This document shows, one piece after another, positions 34,330 to 43,859 of a stretch of DNA of 64,000 bases (positions within the stretch are counted from its first letter, which is position 1; every line of letters begins with the position of its first letter). The position numbers were made by a program, and so were the translations under genes. The notes below the pieces were generated by a model, which made no database searches, was not told where the DNA came from, and saw only the letters and a list, made by a program, of their open reading frames with translations. Source of the stretch: Diphasiastrum complanatum (Eukaryota; Streptophyta; Lycopodiopsida; Lycopodiales; Lycopodiaceae); contig CM055107.1 of assembly GCA_029204225.1 (NCBI GenBank), positions 30,715,410 through 30,779,409 on the forward strand. Direction: 5' to 3'.

Positions 34330-35975
34330 ATGGATTTTTCACCAAGAAGGTCCATGAGAGAGAGATCCGAGCCCAAGAGGCTCTCATATGTCGATAAAGG
34401 CAAGCAAGTGGATCTGGATTCCACTAATTATGCCTTCTTTGTTTCTCATGAAGAGCCAAAGAATATTCAAGAGGCACTCAATACCCAGGAGTGGTATGAT
34501 GCCATGAAGCAAGAGTATGATGATGCATTGATCACCAACAACACTTGGGAGCTTGTGGATCCACCATCCAACAAGCATGTGATTGGATGCAAGTGGGTAT
34601 TTCGAATCAAATACAATCATGATGGCACCATCAAAATGTACAAGGCAAGATCATGTGCTAAAGGATTTTCTCAAATCCATGGCCTTGACTATGAAGAGAC
34701 CTTTGCACCTATTGCAAAGATGGTGACAATAAGAATTCTTATCTCTCTTGCTTGTTTTTTCAAATGGAAGGTGTTCCAATTGGAGGTATCCAATGCCTTT
34801 TGAATGGTTATCTTGAGGAGGAGATACATATGGAACAACCTCAAGGGTTCATCAAGGATGAGTCCAAAGTGTGCTTGCTCTTCAAAAGTCTTTATGGACT
34901 AAAGCAAGCACCAAGATCATGGTATTCAAGACTCAACTCTTTTCTTATCTCACTAGGATTTGTCCTTAGTGACTATGATCCTTCCATGTATCTAAAGTTT
35001 GTTGATAGTAATATTGTTATTCTTCTAATCTATGTTGATGACATTATTCTTTGTGAAAGTTGCATCAAGCTAGTTGAAGACACTAAGCTAGCTAGAAGTG
35101 AGTATAGAATGCAAGATCTAGGAGAGATCCACTACATACTAGGCCTAGAGATTGACTTTCATGAAGATTATGTTTTTATATGTCAATCTAGATATGCTCT
35201 TTCTATGTTGAAAAAATTTCATATGGAAAATTCTAAGAGCATAGATACTCCAATGGAGCAAGTTGTGAAAGATCCTAATAAAGGTGATGAAAGATCCTTC
35301 GAGGACATCACACTTTTTAAGAGTCTTATAGGCTCCTTAATTTGGCTTACCATCACTAGGCCCGACTTGAGCTTTTGTGTGCACAAGTTGAGCCAATTTA
35401 TAGAAGATCCAAAGATCCATCATTGGAAGATGGCCAAGAGGATTCTAAGATATATATCTTCATCTTTTGACTATGGTCTATTCTACAAAAGTCAAGATCT
35501 ATCCATTATTGGCTACTCGGATTCGAACTTTGCAAGTAATAAGATGGATCGAAAGTCCATAAGTGCATACACCATATTCCTTGGAGGCAATCTAATATCT
35601 TGGCTTTCCAAAAAGAAATTTACTATATCTTTTTCGTCATGTGAAGTTGAGTACAAAGCACTCACCACAACTACCAAAGATGTGCTTTGGATCAAGAGAT
35701 TGTTATTGGAGCTAAAGTGCATCAAGGAGGATGATCTACCAATGATCAAATGTAACAACATCTCGGCCCAAGACCTTGACAATAATCCCATACTTCATGC
35801 AAGGAGCAACCTCATAGAAGTGGCACACCACTTTGTGAGGGAAAAGCTTATTGGAAGAGAAATCTATTTGGAGCATGTCAACACATCCTCGTGTATTGTC
35901 AATTCACCAAGCCCTTGAGCAAAAGTGCCTTCACCAAGCATAGATCTAATCTTGGAGTAATATCAAGATCAATGC
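34330..35975 (+). pseudogene. Copia C5 reverse transcriptase and RNase H, nearly full length
   Basis: RT starts at about 34480 (EWYDAMKQEYDDALITNNTW, ELVDPPSNKHVIGCKWVF, GLDYEETFAPIAKMVTIRIL). Motif A reads QLEVSNAF, with Glu at the usual catalytic Asp, followed by a frameshift at about 34800. The next frame, 34752-35918, is a 388-codon stretch with MEQPQGFIKDESKVCLLFKS, LYGLKQAPRSWYSRLNSFLI, LLIYVDDIIL and YILGLEIDF. RNase H follows: GYSDSNFASNKMDRKSISAY, SSCEVEYKALTTTTKDVLWI and HARSNLIEVAHHFVREKLIG. The C-terminus shifts frame near 35895 and ends before the polypurine tract. It is the most complete pol in the window but not functional. Confidence 0.92.
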
Positions 35976-35997
35976 TTAATCTTCAATTGATAAATTT

Positions 35998-36684
35998 TTA
36001 AGAGGAGTGTGAAAAATTCAAAAAGGTTATCTATGTTAGTTGTAGGGGTCTTACACTTTTCTATGTCAAGTATCTTGGTGTAGAACACTGATAGTAGGGT
36101 CAAAATTGGCATAGAAGGAAAATTGGTCAAATCCACATGTAAGCCTCTATTGAGCCAAAGTAGTGTAAGTGGTAGAACTCGAGCTAGATTTGTAAAGTTG
36201 TTATTGGATGTGTGACAAATCAAAGTTCAAGAGGTCCAATAGAATTAAGAGGTGGAAGTGTCAATGATCCAGTAGGATTTGAGTTATGTTTGAGAATGAT
36301 CCAATAGAATCAAGAGGTAGATGCATCATTGGTCCAATAGAATCAAGAGGTGATAGAAATGAGGTCCAATAGTTTTTGAGGGTGAACTACCTCATGGATC
36401 TACTAGTCTCATTGTACTTCTCATTTTGTTCTAAGTAATTTGGAGATCAATCAAGTTTTTGAGTCTAAGTGTTTACTTGATTTCTCTCTCTACCCGAGAG
36501 CTATTGATTGCATTCTCTCTCTACTCGAGGGTTGGCCTTTTCCTTAGTTTTTTTGAGAAATCACTTTCCACACTTGTGTATGTACTTTGGTTTTGAGTTA
36601 ATGCATGTGGTAGTGTGTTTTTGCCTTTGAGAGTGAGATAGATCTTGAATCTCAATCTAATCTTGATCATTGTGCATTCACACA
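35998..36684 (+). repeat. Polypurine tract and 3' LTR of copia C5
   Basis: The tract aagaggag (about 36000-36007) precedes TGTGAAAAATTC at 36008. The LTR ends near 36682-36684 (...CATTCACACA). It contains a minisatellite at about 36228-36372, with four to five copies of a word like 'gtccaatagaatcaagaggtg'. A second LTR copy is absent from the window, so its right end is approximate. Confidence 0.7.
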
Positions 36685-36719
36685 CCTTAGGAGATCTAAA
36701 TCACACTTTGCGGACACTC

Positions 36720-37367
36720 TATGAAAGTTTTTAGATCCTTAAGATCCAATCAACTTGAAAGTTCTTTGGTTAGAAAGAGATATACACTACCAATCTCACC
36801 AATGTAGAAAAATCAGCATCTACACACAAAATGAGATGCAAACACTAATAGAACTTGATCAAACTTGAATGAAATGATAAAAACTGTTGCTGTCCACACA
36901 AAACCAGCAAGCTACTATATTTCACACGTGTGGATCTGAAAATAGCAATTATAGATCATTCTACACATAAAATTGCATGCAATCACAAGTATAGTGTACC
37001 AATGGATAGTGGATCCCAAGAGAACCATGTATAAGCATGAAATGAGATAGAGAAGAGAGAAGATCACTCTCTCCATGAGTTACATCCTTTCATAGCATGT
37101 CCAAACCCTATTTGGGCACTTGGCTTTTCCTCCAAAATGCTAACCCTACTATTTTTGGGTCTAGATTTAAAGTACCCAACATTCAAATTTGAATCTACTC
37201 AAACTCACCTTCTAACTTTCCCACACTTTCAAAAAGTGTTTACTCAAATGACATTTAGACTAATGAGCTTTAAAAAAGTCAATCTTTAAGTCTAAAAACA
37301 AAGTTGGCCTCAATATGCCAAATATGGAAATATAACAAATATGATCAAACTAGTTGAATCTTTCACA
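36720..37367 (-). repeat. 3' LTR of nested copia C1
   Basis: 648 bp, bounded by the target duplication on the left and the polypurine tract (37368-37380) on the right. The outer edge reads TATGAAAG on the plus strand where the partner LTR has TGTGAAAG, so the terminal dinucleotide has mutated. CACACGTGTG is at 36923-36932. Confidence 0.93.
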
Positions 37368-37383
37368 CTCCCTCTTCAACTAG

Positions 37384-38060
37384 TTTTAGCATAGACTTTG
37401 ATAACACTCCAAGTGATGTCCCATGCTTCATGAACAAGTCTTTTCCCAATGCTTTGGTGAAGATATCAGCTACACATTCCCTTGAATACACATGTTGAAG
37501 CTCCACCTCCTTTGCAATGACTTGCTCCCTCACAAAATGACATTGCACCTCAATATGCTTGCTCCTAGCATGAAAGATAGGATTGGTTGCCAACCTTTGG
37601 GCTGATTGATTGTCACAAAAGATGATTGGGCTCTCTAAGAAATCCAGCAAGTGAAGATCCTTGATCATCCTCTTGATCCATATCATCTCCTTTGTGCAAT
37701 GTGTAAGAGCTTTGTACTCGGCCTCACTAGATGACAATGAGATAGTGGCTTGTTTTTTCGACATCCATGATATAGCTCCATCACCTATGAAAATACAATG
37801 AAATCTAATAGATTTCCTATCCATTACATCTCCAACATAGTTCAAATCTGAAAATCCAAAAAGATTAGGTGATGATCCCTCATACAATATGCCAAAATCT
37901 CGAGTTCCAATGATGTACCTCAAAACTTGCTTTCCTTGCTTCCAATGCTCCTCACTAGGATCTTGCATGAATTGACTCAATCTTCCAACACAATAGCTTA
38001 GATTTGGTCTAGTAATGGCTAGATAGATGAGTGAACCAACTAGCTTCCTATAGAGAGTAA
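37384..38060 (-). pseudogene. RNase H of nested copia C1
   Basis: The 205-codon minus-strand frame (37980-37363) is uninterrupted: MSQFMQDPSEEHWKQGKQVL, GFSDLNYVGDVMDRKSIRFH, SWMSKKQATISLSSSEAEYK, CDNQSAQRLATNPIFHARSK, CVADIFTKALGKDLFMKHGT. The DSN-type first catalytic Asp appears as FSDLN, and the SSSEAEY Glu is present. It is the best-kept copy of this family's RNase H and shows that the element is younger than its host. Upstream, 37980-38100 continues RT C-terminal sequence with lesions. Confidence 0.9.
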
Positions 38061-38145
38061 TGTCCTTGAAAGATCATTACCTCTTATAGTTAGCTTGACT
38101 CCATAGGTGTATCACTAGCTTTTGCATCTACCATATGAAATATTT

Positions 38146-38852
38146 CTAGAAAAGAATTAGCATACTTCTCTTGACAAATGAAGTAGATTGATAAGATCTA
38201 ATGACTTCTTTTCCCAAAATGTAATGCAAATTACCAAGATCATGCACCTCAGACTCCATCTTAAGAGCATTCTTGATATCCTCCACATCTTGATTGTCTC
38301 CACCACTCAAGATGATATCATCTACATAGATTAGCAAGATGGTAACATCATTTCCAGCAAACCTATAATAAAGTGAATGATTATACTCACTCATAACAAA
38401 GCCTTGAGAGAGTAAGAAAGTGTTAAGCTTAGCATACCAACTCCTTGGTGTCTGATTTAATACTTTCATCCTCAAAACAAAAGTAGTTAGACTTTTTTCA
38501 TTCTTTTGCAAACAAGAAAATATTTGCCTTCTTAGAGTCAACACTCTAGAAGTAGACTTGGATTCATGAAGCTTCTTCAATGAATCTCAAGCTTCCAAAG
38601 ATGATGTGCCCTTACCAACTTCTTTGAGAAGCTCATTGGTAACATCCATCTTTATCATGTGTAGACCCTTCTTGGCCCTCTGTCATACCTCACTTGATCT
38701 TGTTGTATTACTGGTATCTCCTCCAAACCTACAACAATATTCAAAACAACATTCATCTCAAAAAGTGACTCCATCCTCACTTTTCACAATGAATAGATAC
38801 TTGAATTAAGCCTATCATTGACTTCCAACATGACTCCAATTGAGGTTGCCAT
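38146..38852 (-). pseudogene. Gag N-terminus fused by deletion to RT palm
   Basis: Gag ATG is at 38852 (minus strand; MATSIGVMLEVNDRLNSS...). Codon 23, the conserved Trp, is TGA (38784-38786). Gag continues to ESKSTSRVLTLRRQIFSCLQ and FVLRMKVL. The frame then passes without a break into RT (TPRSWYAKLNTFLLSQGFVM, ILLIYVDDIILSGGDNQDVE, HDLGNLHYILGKEV). The 145-codon frame 38580-38146 spans the junction near 38455. The deletion removed about two thirds of Gag, all of protease and integrase, and the start of RT, yet kept one open frame. Confidence 0.9.
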
Positions 38853-39438
38853 GTAACAATGACCTAATTTTCTTTTTCAACTTGTTTCAATGCACAAAGC
38901 ACTCCTTTGAACAACAACAAATTCTTTCCAAAGAGATCACAAAGATTTGAAACTATCTCAAAAATTCTCTTTTAGCACTTATACCAAGCAAATCAACACA
39001 TAAAATCATGGAATCTTGATCAACCTATGATCTATCCTCAATCTAATGACTTTTGCCACTTCCTAATATTGAAACACACTCAAATGAAGTCCATCAACCT
39101 CACTATCTAGGGATCTAATCAAAATTAGGGTTTTGACAACATTACAAAAAATTGACTATTCCAAATCTACATGCAAATGCTGAAATTTTGATTATGCAAT
39201 CTAATAGCCACCACTAAGGCTGATCCAATAATCCAAAAATTGGTCAAATCTAGTATGTGAAATCAAAAATCGGAATTGATCAAGTTTATAGACCTATATA
39301 GGGTTTTGATCTACAAAAGATCCAATCTACAAAAGCAAAAAACTCGATTTTGGTGTAGAATCCCCTCTAGCATGCTCTAGCTTGATATCTTTACCAAATC
39401 ATTGATAGATCTGATTTCCTCCATAACCTGAAACACAA

Positions 39439-39450
39439 GCTCTGATACCA
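39439..39450 (-). other. PBS of nested copia C1
   Basis: TGGTATCAGAGC on the minus strand, an exact initiator tRNA-Met type site, abutting the LTR at 39451. The leader between Gag and PBS is 38853-39438. Confidence 0.93.
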
Positions 39451-39954
39451 TGTGAAAGTTTTCAGATCCTTAAGATCCAATCAACTTGAAAGATCTTTGG
39501 TAAAAAGATAAATACACTACTAATCTCACCAATGTAGAACTTGATCAAACACTAATAGAGATGCAAACACTAATAGAACTTGATCAAACTTGAATGAAAG
39601 GATAATAGAGAACCATGTATAAGCATGAAATGAGATAGAGAAGAGAGAATATCACTCTCTCCACGAGTTACATCCTTTTATAATAGGTCCAAACCCTATT
39701 TGGCCACTTGACTTTCCTTCCAAAATGCTAATCCTACTATTTTTGGGTCTAGATTCAAAGTACCCAACATTCAAATTTGAATCTACTCAAACTTACCTTC
39801 TAACTTTCCCACACTTTCAAAAAGTGTTTATTCAAATGACATTTAGACTAATGAACTTTGAAAAGTCAATCTCTAAGTCTAAAAACAAAGTTGGCCTCAG
39901 TATGCCAAATATGGAAATATAACAAATATGATCAAACTAGTTGAATCTTTCACA
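39451..39954 (-). repeat. 5' LTR of nested copia C1 (internally deleted)
   Basis: 504 bp against 648 bp for its partner. About 145 bp in the middle, including the CACACGTGTG palindrome, is missing. The outer end abuts the CACTC duplication at 39955. Confidence 0.92.
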
Positions 39955-41795
39955 CACTCCACATGTCAAGCAAGCAAATCTCTCCAAAGAGATTGAAGAA
40001 GATTTTGTTCCAAGTGATGGAGAAGGATCACTCATGGTATCCAGTTTTTCTTCATCACCTTTCAAGAAAGATGGAACTTGGTACATAGATAGTGGAGCTT
40101 CTTCACATATGTGCTGTTCAAAGGAGTCTTTTGACTCAATTGTATTTTACAAAGGACTTAAGAGATCTATTTGCACTGCTAATGATCATGAGTGCTCTAT
40201 AGAAGGAATTGGCAACATTCTATTGAAACTTGCTTCTTCTAAAGTTCTTGCACTTTCTAATGTTCTTTTCATTCCAAAACTTACAAAGAACTTGATTAGT
40301 GTGGGAAAATTGCTTCATAGTGGTTGTGATGTAAAGTTCAACTCCAATACTTGCTTTACCAAGAAAAATGATGAGGTCCTAGATGATGGATCTAAATATG
40401 GTGGAATTTCCAAGTTGAAGTCTTATGAGAATGCAAACCTTTGTGAAGTTGTTTTTTTATCTAAGGAGGACTTGTGGCATAGAAGGTTGGGCCATCCTAA
40501 CTTTAAGTCTATGTCTTCTATGGTTAAGAAAGAGAAGGCTATTGGTTTTCCAAAATCACTTGCCAAAGATTTCAAGCCTTGTGAGTCTTGTGCTATTGAA
40601 AAATCACATAGAAAGCCATATCAAAAGTCTTTTATCAAGACTACTCATCCTTTGGAGCTTATACACTCGGATGTTCATTTTTCTTCTTCTAAAAGTATTG
40701 GTGGTGCAACATGTTTTGTCACCTTTATTGATGATTTTAAAAGCTATGGTATTTGATCATTTCCTAATCTTCAAAGCTTATTTTGAGAAACAATTTTTTT
40801 TCAAAGTTAAATCTTTAAGATGTGATGGAGGAGGTGAATACATCTCCAACAAGTTTCATGAATATTGTGAAGGTGAAGGAATAAAGAGAGAGTTTTCTTG
40901 TGCTTATTCTCCATCTCAAAATGGAGTTGCTGAGAGGAAAAACAGATATTTATGTGAATGTGCTAAAGCAATCCAAGTTGAAGCTTCTTTGCCTATTGAA
41001 TATTGGGGTGAAGCTATAATTGTGCAAACTATTTGTGCAATAGATTACCTCACAATGCACTTGCTGGAAAATCAGCTTTTGAAGTCTTGTTTAAAAAAAA
41101 AACCTAAGGTAGATCACCTTAGAGTTTTTGGATGTGCTTGCTTTGTTCATGTACCCTTGGAAACAAGAAAAAGAGATGATCCTAATTCTATTAAAGGGAT
41201 CGTGGTTGGATATGCATCCAACAAGAAGGCTTACAGAATCTATGTTCCACATCAACTACAATTGAGAGTAGGGATGTTATATTTCATGAGGATCAAAAAT
41301 ACATTCTTGAAGAGGCCGAGTTTAAAGATTCTCACAAAGATACTCCAATTGTCACCCTTGAAGACTATCATGGAGAGATGGGGCCGAGAATTGAGGAGGA
41401 GTCACCTCGAATTTTTTCACCAAGGAGATCTCAAAGAGAAAGATCCGAGCCTAGGAGGCTTACTTATGAAGATAGAGGCAAGCAAGTGGAACTCAACTCC
41501 ACTAATTGTGCTTATTTTATTTCACATGAGGAGCCAAAGGATGTATATGATGCACTCAATTTGAAGGAATGGTATCTTTCCATGCAAATAGCAAACATAT
41601 TGAAGTTGCACATCACTTCGTGAGAGAGAAGCTCATTGGAAGGGAAATCTACTTGGAGCACATCGACACATCATCTTGTATTGCTGATATGCTCACCAAA
41701 TCTTTGAGCAAGAGTTCCTTCATCAAGCATAGAGCCAATCTTGGAGTAATACCAAGATCCATGTTCATGTCAATATAGATTGTTTTTAGGAGGAG
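39955..41795 (+). pseudogene. Copia C6 protease and integrase, RT deleted
   Basis: The frame 39941-40756 reads ANLSKEIEEDFVPSDGEGSL, protease TWYIDSGASSHMCCSKESFD, VLALSNVLFIPKLTKNLISV and KEDLWHRRLGHPNFKSMSSM ... CESCAIEKSHRKPYQKSF. The integrase core starts with FVTFIDDF, then loses the next residues and shifts. The next frame has RCDGGGEYISNKFHEYCEGE, SPSQNGVAERKNRYLCECAK and VDHLRVFGCACFVHVPLETR. After the linker (RRLTYEDRGKQVELNSTNCA), LNLKEWYLSM joins at about 41580 to the end of RNase H (HANSKHIEVAHHFVREKLIG), so all of RT and most of RNase H is missing. The last frame ends at 41778. The C1 insertion splits its Gag end. Confidence 0.9.
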
Positions 41796-42030
41796 TTTTG
41801 AAATGGAAAAATAATCCATCTTGACTTTAGGCTTGCTACAAACATTGTACCATGCAAGTATGTTGTTCCATAAATGCAAATGCCAAGTTTGGCCTAGATA
41901 GAACTCGAGCTACATGGATATGTCATATCTAGTTTGATGTTACAACTTGCATATAGATTGTAGACTTAGAATTAGCAAAATTATGCTTGTAACATATATA
42001 TTCATTTATATAATATTTTGGCAAATAAAA
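41784..42030 (+). repeat. Polypurine tract and partial 3' LTR of copia C6
   Basis: The tract ttaggaggag (41786-41795) is followed by a TG at about 41798 and about 230 bp of noncoding sequence. That sequence shares the word 'gaactcgagcta' with the C5 LTR (36176). The right end is not defined and merges with the next region. Confidence 0.55.
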
Positions 42031-42623
42031 AAAAAACATTTAGAATGTAAACTAGCAATATCTTCCTCAGTATTGGCATTAGAGCCAATGAAAACATCCC
42101 TCAACATATCAATATCTACATTCAAATATTCAGTCTCTTTATCAGGAGTATCAATCAAGAAATGACTGATATCCTTAATGGAATGTCCAGTAGTGGAGGA
42201 TAAAGGGATCTTAGTATCATGAATCAAAGTATCTGACTCTACTGGGATTTGTACCAAAAGGAAAAACACAAATCCAGTCTGCGACATTTTCGATTACAAA
42301 CATTACATTCACTAGAATTCTTAAATTGATCAAAAAGTCTAGTGTACATCCTGTCTAGCCGCTGCTTATAATGAGAAAAAATATGTACAAGATCAGTGAA
42401 ATGCATAAACGACAAATTAGATGCAGAGATTGGAGGGATACTGACTATATCCCTGAATTTGATATACTGGTCATAAAAAAATCAGGACTCTATTGTACCG
42501 TACTGAACACATTTAGAAAAGGCTGAAAGAGGGACTTGAAGTACTCTATGCACTCAGTTATACCGAACTCAGAGAGAAAATTAGACAACAAACGCTCACG
42601 ACTAGGATCAGAGGAGAAAGCCA
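42006..42623 (-). pseudogene. Unknown protein with a CxxC-type Cys cluster
   Basis: ATG 42623 opens MAFSSDPSRERLLSNFLSEF, GITECIEYFKSLFQPFLNVF and reaches a TAG after STVQ. A shift in a T-run leads to a second frame (42475-42239): YDQYIKFRDIVSIPPISASN, LVHIFSHYKQRLDRMYTRLF, DQFKNSSECNVCNRKCRRLD. A third frame to 42006 follows (DTLIHDTKIPLSSTTGHSIK, then an acidic part). The CNVCNRKCRRLDLC cluster could bind zinc. I do not recognise the family. A TATA box lies 240 bp upstream, and the divergent neighbour is the CENH3-like gene. The three frames join with one stop and two shifts, so it is a young-looking relic of a gene of about 200 residues. Confidence 0.5.
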
Positions 42624-42863
42624 TTGAGTAGTATTGGATTTGTGCGAGAGGGGAGTAACCGAAGATGAAGGGAGAACATTACGCACGCACAGAAGTGATA
42701 TGTACAAACGACGTATCGCTCTTTTGAAACATGATACAATAAGAGAACAAACAAGGCGCACACAAAAGCAATATGTGACGAAAATAGATATAAAATATGC
42801 GCGTAGAGAATCAATATGAGCAAAATCCGAGAAAGTAAAAAAAATAGGTTTTCAAAGATCGTG

Positions 42864-42873
42864 CCCTTTATAG
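42864..42873 (-). promoter_or_regulatory. TATA box of the minus-strand Cys-cluster gene
   Basis: On the minus strand CTATAAAGGG stands 240 bp before ATG 42623, right beside the first G-box palindrome (42880). Position and sequence suit a plant core promoter. Confidence 0.5.
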
Positions 42874-42879
42874 TCATCT

Positions 42880-43245
42880 CACACGTGCGAGTCAATGGTC
42901 AACTGCCCACGTGTCATACGATGATTTGCTGAAAATCATCCACACGTGTGCAGTCGTACAGAATGCATGTGTCACATTCTGATTCGTTGTCGCTTGACAC
43001 GTGTCATAGGATGATTCGATCAAAATATTTCACACGTGTGAACTGGTACAAGAGGCATGTGTCACATTTTGATTTGTTGCCGCTTGACACGTGTTGTAAG
43101 ATGATTCTAAAAAATATTCCACACGTGTGAAGCTATGTGTTGCATTCTGATTGGATGGAGTGTGACACTTGTCGATGGCTGATTTGTTACTAGACACGTG
43201 CGGACGGCACGTGTGACCACACATGTGTGACTACACATGTGCAAA
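42880..43245. repeat. Tandem 89-90-bp repeats carrying alternating G-box palindromes
   Basis: Units begin at 42880 (truncated), 42941, 43031 and 43120 with CACACGTG(TG). Each full unit also has a second palindrome of the TGACACGTGTCA type (exact at 42995-43006) and a 'gcatgtgtcacattctgatt' block. CACGTG is the plant G-box bound by bZIP and bHLH factors. The array lies between two divergent genes and so may be a shared enhancer, or a transposon subterminal array. Confidence 0.8.
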
Positions 43246-43481
43246 AAAACCGTTTACACATGTTCACGAGCTTGGAGGTAGTTTCACTTGTTTTTTTCTA
43301 AATTTTTGTACCATATCGCTTCTCTGCGAATGCTCTTTTCTCTTTTATCTCCGTCTCCTTCTATGTGCGAACAAGAGCGATATTACCGTCGTACATATCG
43401 CTTATGTGCGTGGTTAGCTTTTTGTCTCGTTGTTTTTGTTTTTCACACTCGCACAAGAGCGATACGTCCTAGACTGCTCTC

Positions 43482-43859
43482 ATGTCTAGGGTCAAACAGA
43501 AACAGAGGGATTTCTTCTCTCCTGGGGCTATATCCACAAGTACCCCTGCTGTTAATTCTCCACGGAAGACCGGGCGTAACAGGAGGAGATGGCTCTCTAA
43601 GATTAAGAAATATCAGAGATCCACCTTGCTCTTGATACCCACAGCTCTCTTCTACAGAACTATTTGTCTGATTACCCGAGATAATCTGTAGAGTGCTATC
43701 AGGTTCACACCTAGAGCATTGTAGTGTTTGCAAGAGTCCGTAGAGGACTATTTGGCTCTTTTTTTTTAGGATTCTATTTTGCTTTCCATCCATGCCAAGT
43801 GAGTGACCATAATGCCTAAAGATTTTCAAATCCTATATAGAATGAGAGAGAGATTTTGT
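43482..43859 (+). pseudogene. CENH3-like (centromeric histone H3) domain, broken
   Basis: CENH3 replaces H3 in centromeric nucleosomes. ATG 43482 opens a basic tail (MSRVKQKQRDFFSPGAISTS, SPRKTGRNRRRW). The histone fold follows: KIKKYQRSTLLLIPTALFYR aligns with alpha-N and alpha-1 of H3, where LLIP is CENH3-like (H3 has LLIRKLPF). Loop 1 is one residue longer than in H3, and IRFTPRAL fits the R(W/F)TPEAL of plant CENH3. LQESVEDYL then aligns with LQEAAEDYL, and after a shift in a T9 run IHAK, stop, VTIMPKDFQILYRMRERF matches the H3 C-terminus. Lesions are TAG in loop 1 and alpha-2, the T-run shift and TGA before VTIMPKD. There are no introns within the fold. The frame continues downstream into another protein instead of stopping after alpha-C. 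Confidence 0.75.

Larger units (their letters stand above)
36715..39959 (-). mobile_element. Complete, internally deleted copia C1 with target duplication
   Basis: The element spans 36720-39954 and is flanked by the 5-bp direct repeat CACTC (36715-36719 and 39955-39959). LTRs lie at 36720-37367 and 39451-39954, with a PBS at 39439-39450 and a polypurine tract at 37368-37380. The internal region keeps Gag start, RT end and RNase H but lacks most of Gag, protease, integrase and early RT. It is inserted in coding sequence of copia C6: the two flanks join to a continuous zinc-knuckle-like frame (SKSHFADT / HVKQANLSK). Confidence 0.93.

Noticed and set aside
34752-35918. Autonomous, intact copia polyprotein
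   Set aside because: The 388-codon frame is long, but motif A has Glu for Asp and is followed by a frameshift. Integrase lacks a block, protease is deleted and the 5' LTR is missing.
42880-43245. CRISPR array
   Set aside because: The repeats are 89-90-bp diverged tandem units without unique spacers, in plant nuclear DNA. No CRISPR array occurs in the window.
43482-43859. Canonical histone H3 pseudogene
   Set aside because: The tail lacks the conserved ARTKQTARKS start, LLIP replaces LLIRKLPF, and loop 1 is longer with RFTPRAL. These features favour CENH3, although a very diverged H3 cannot be fully excluded.
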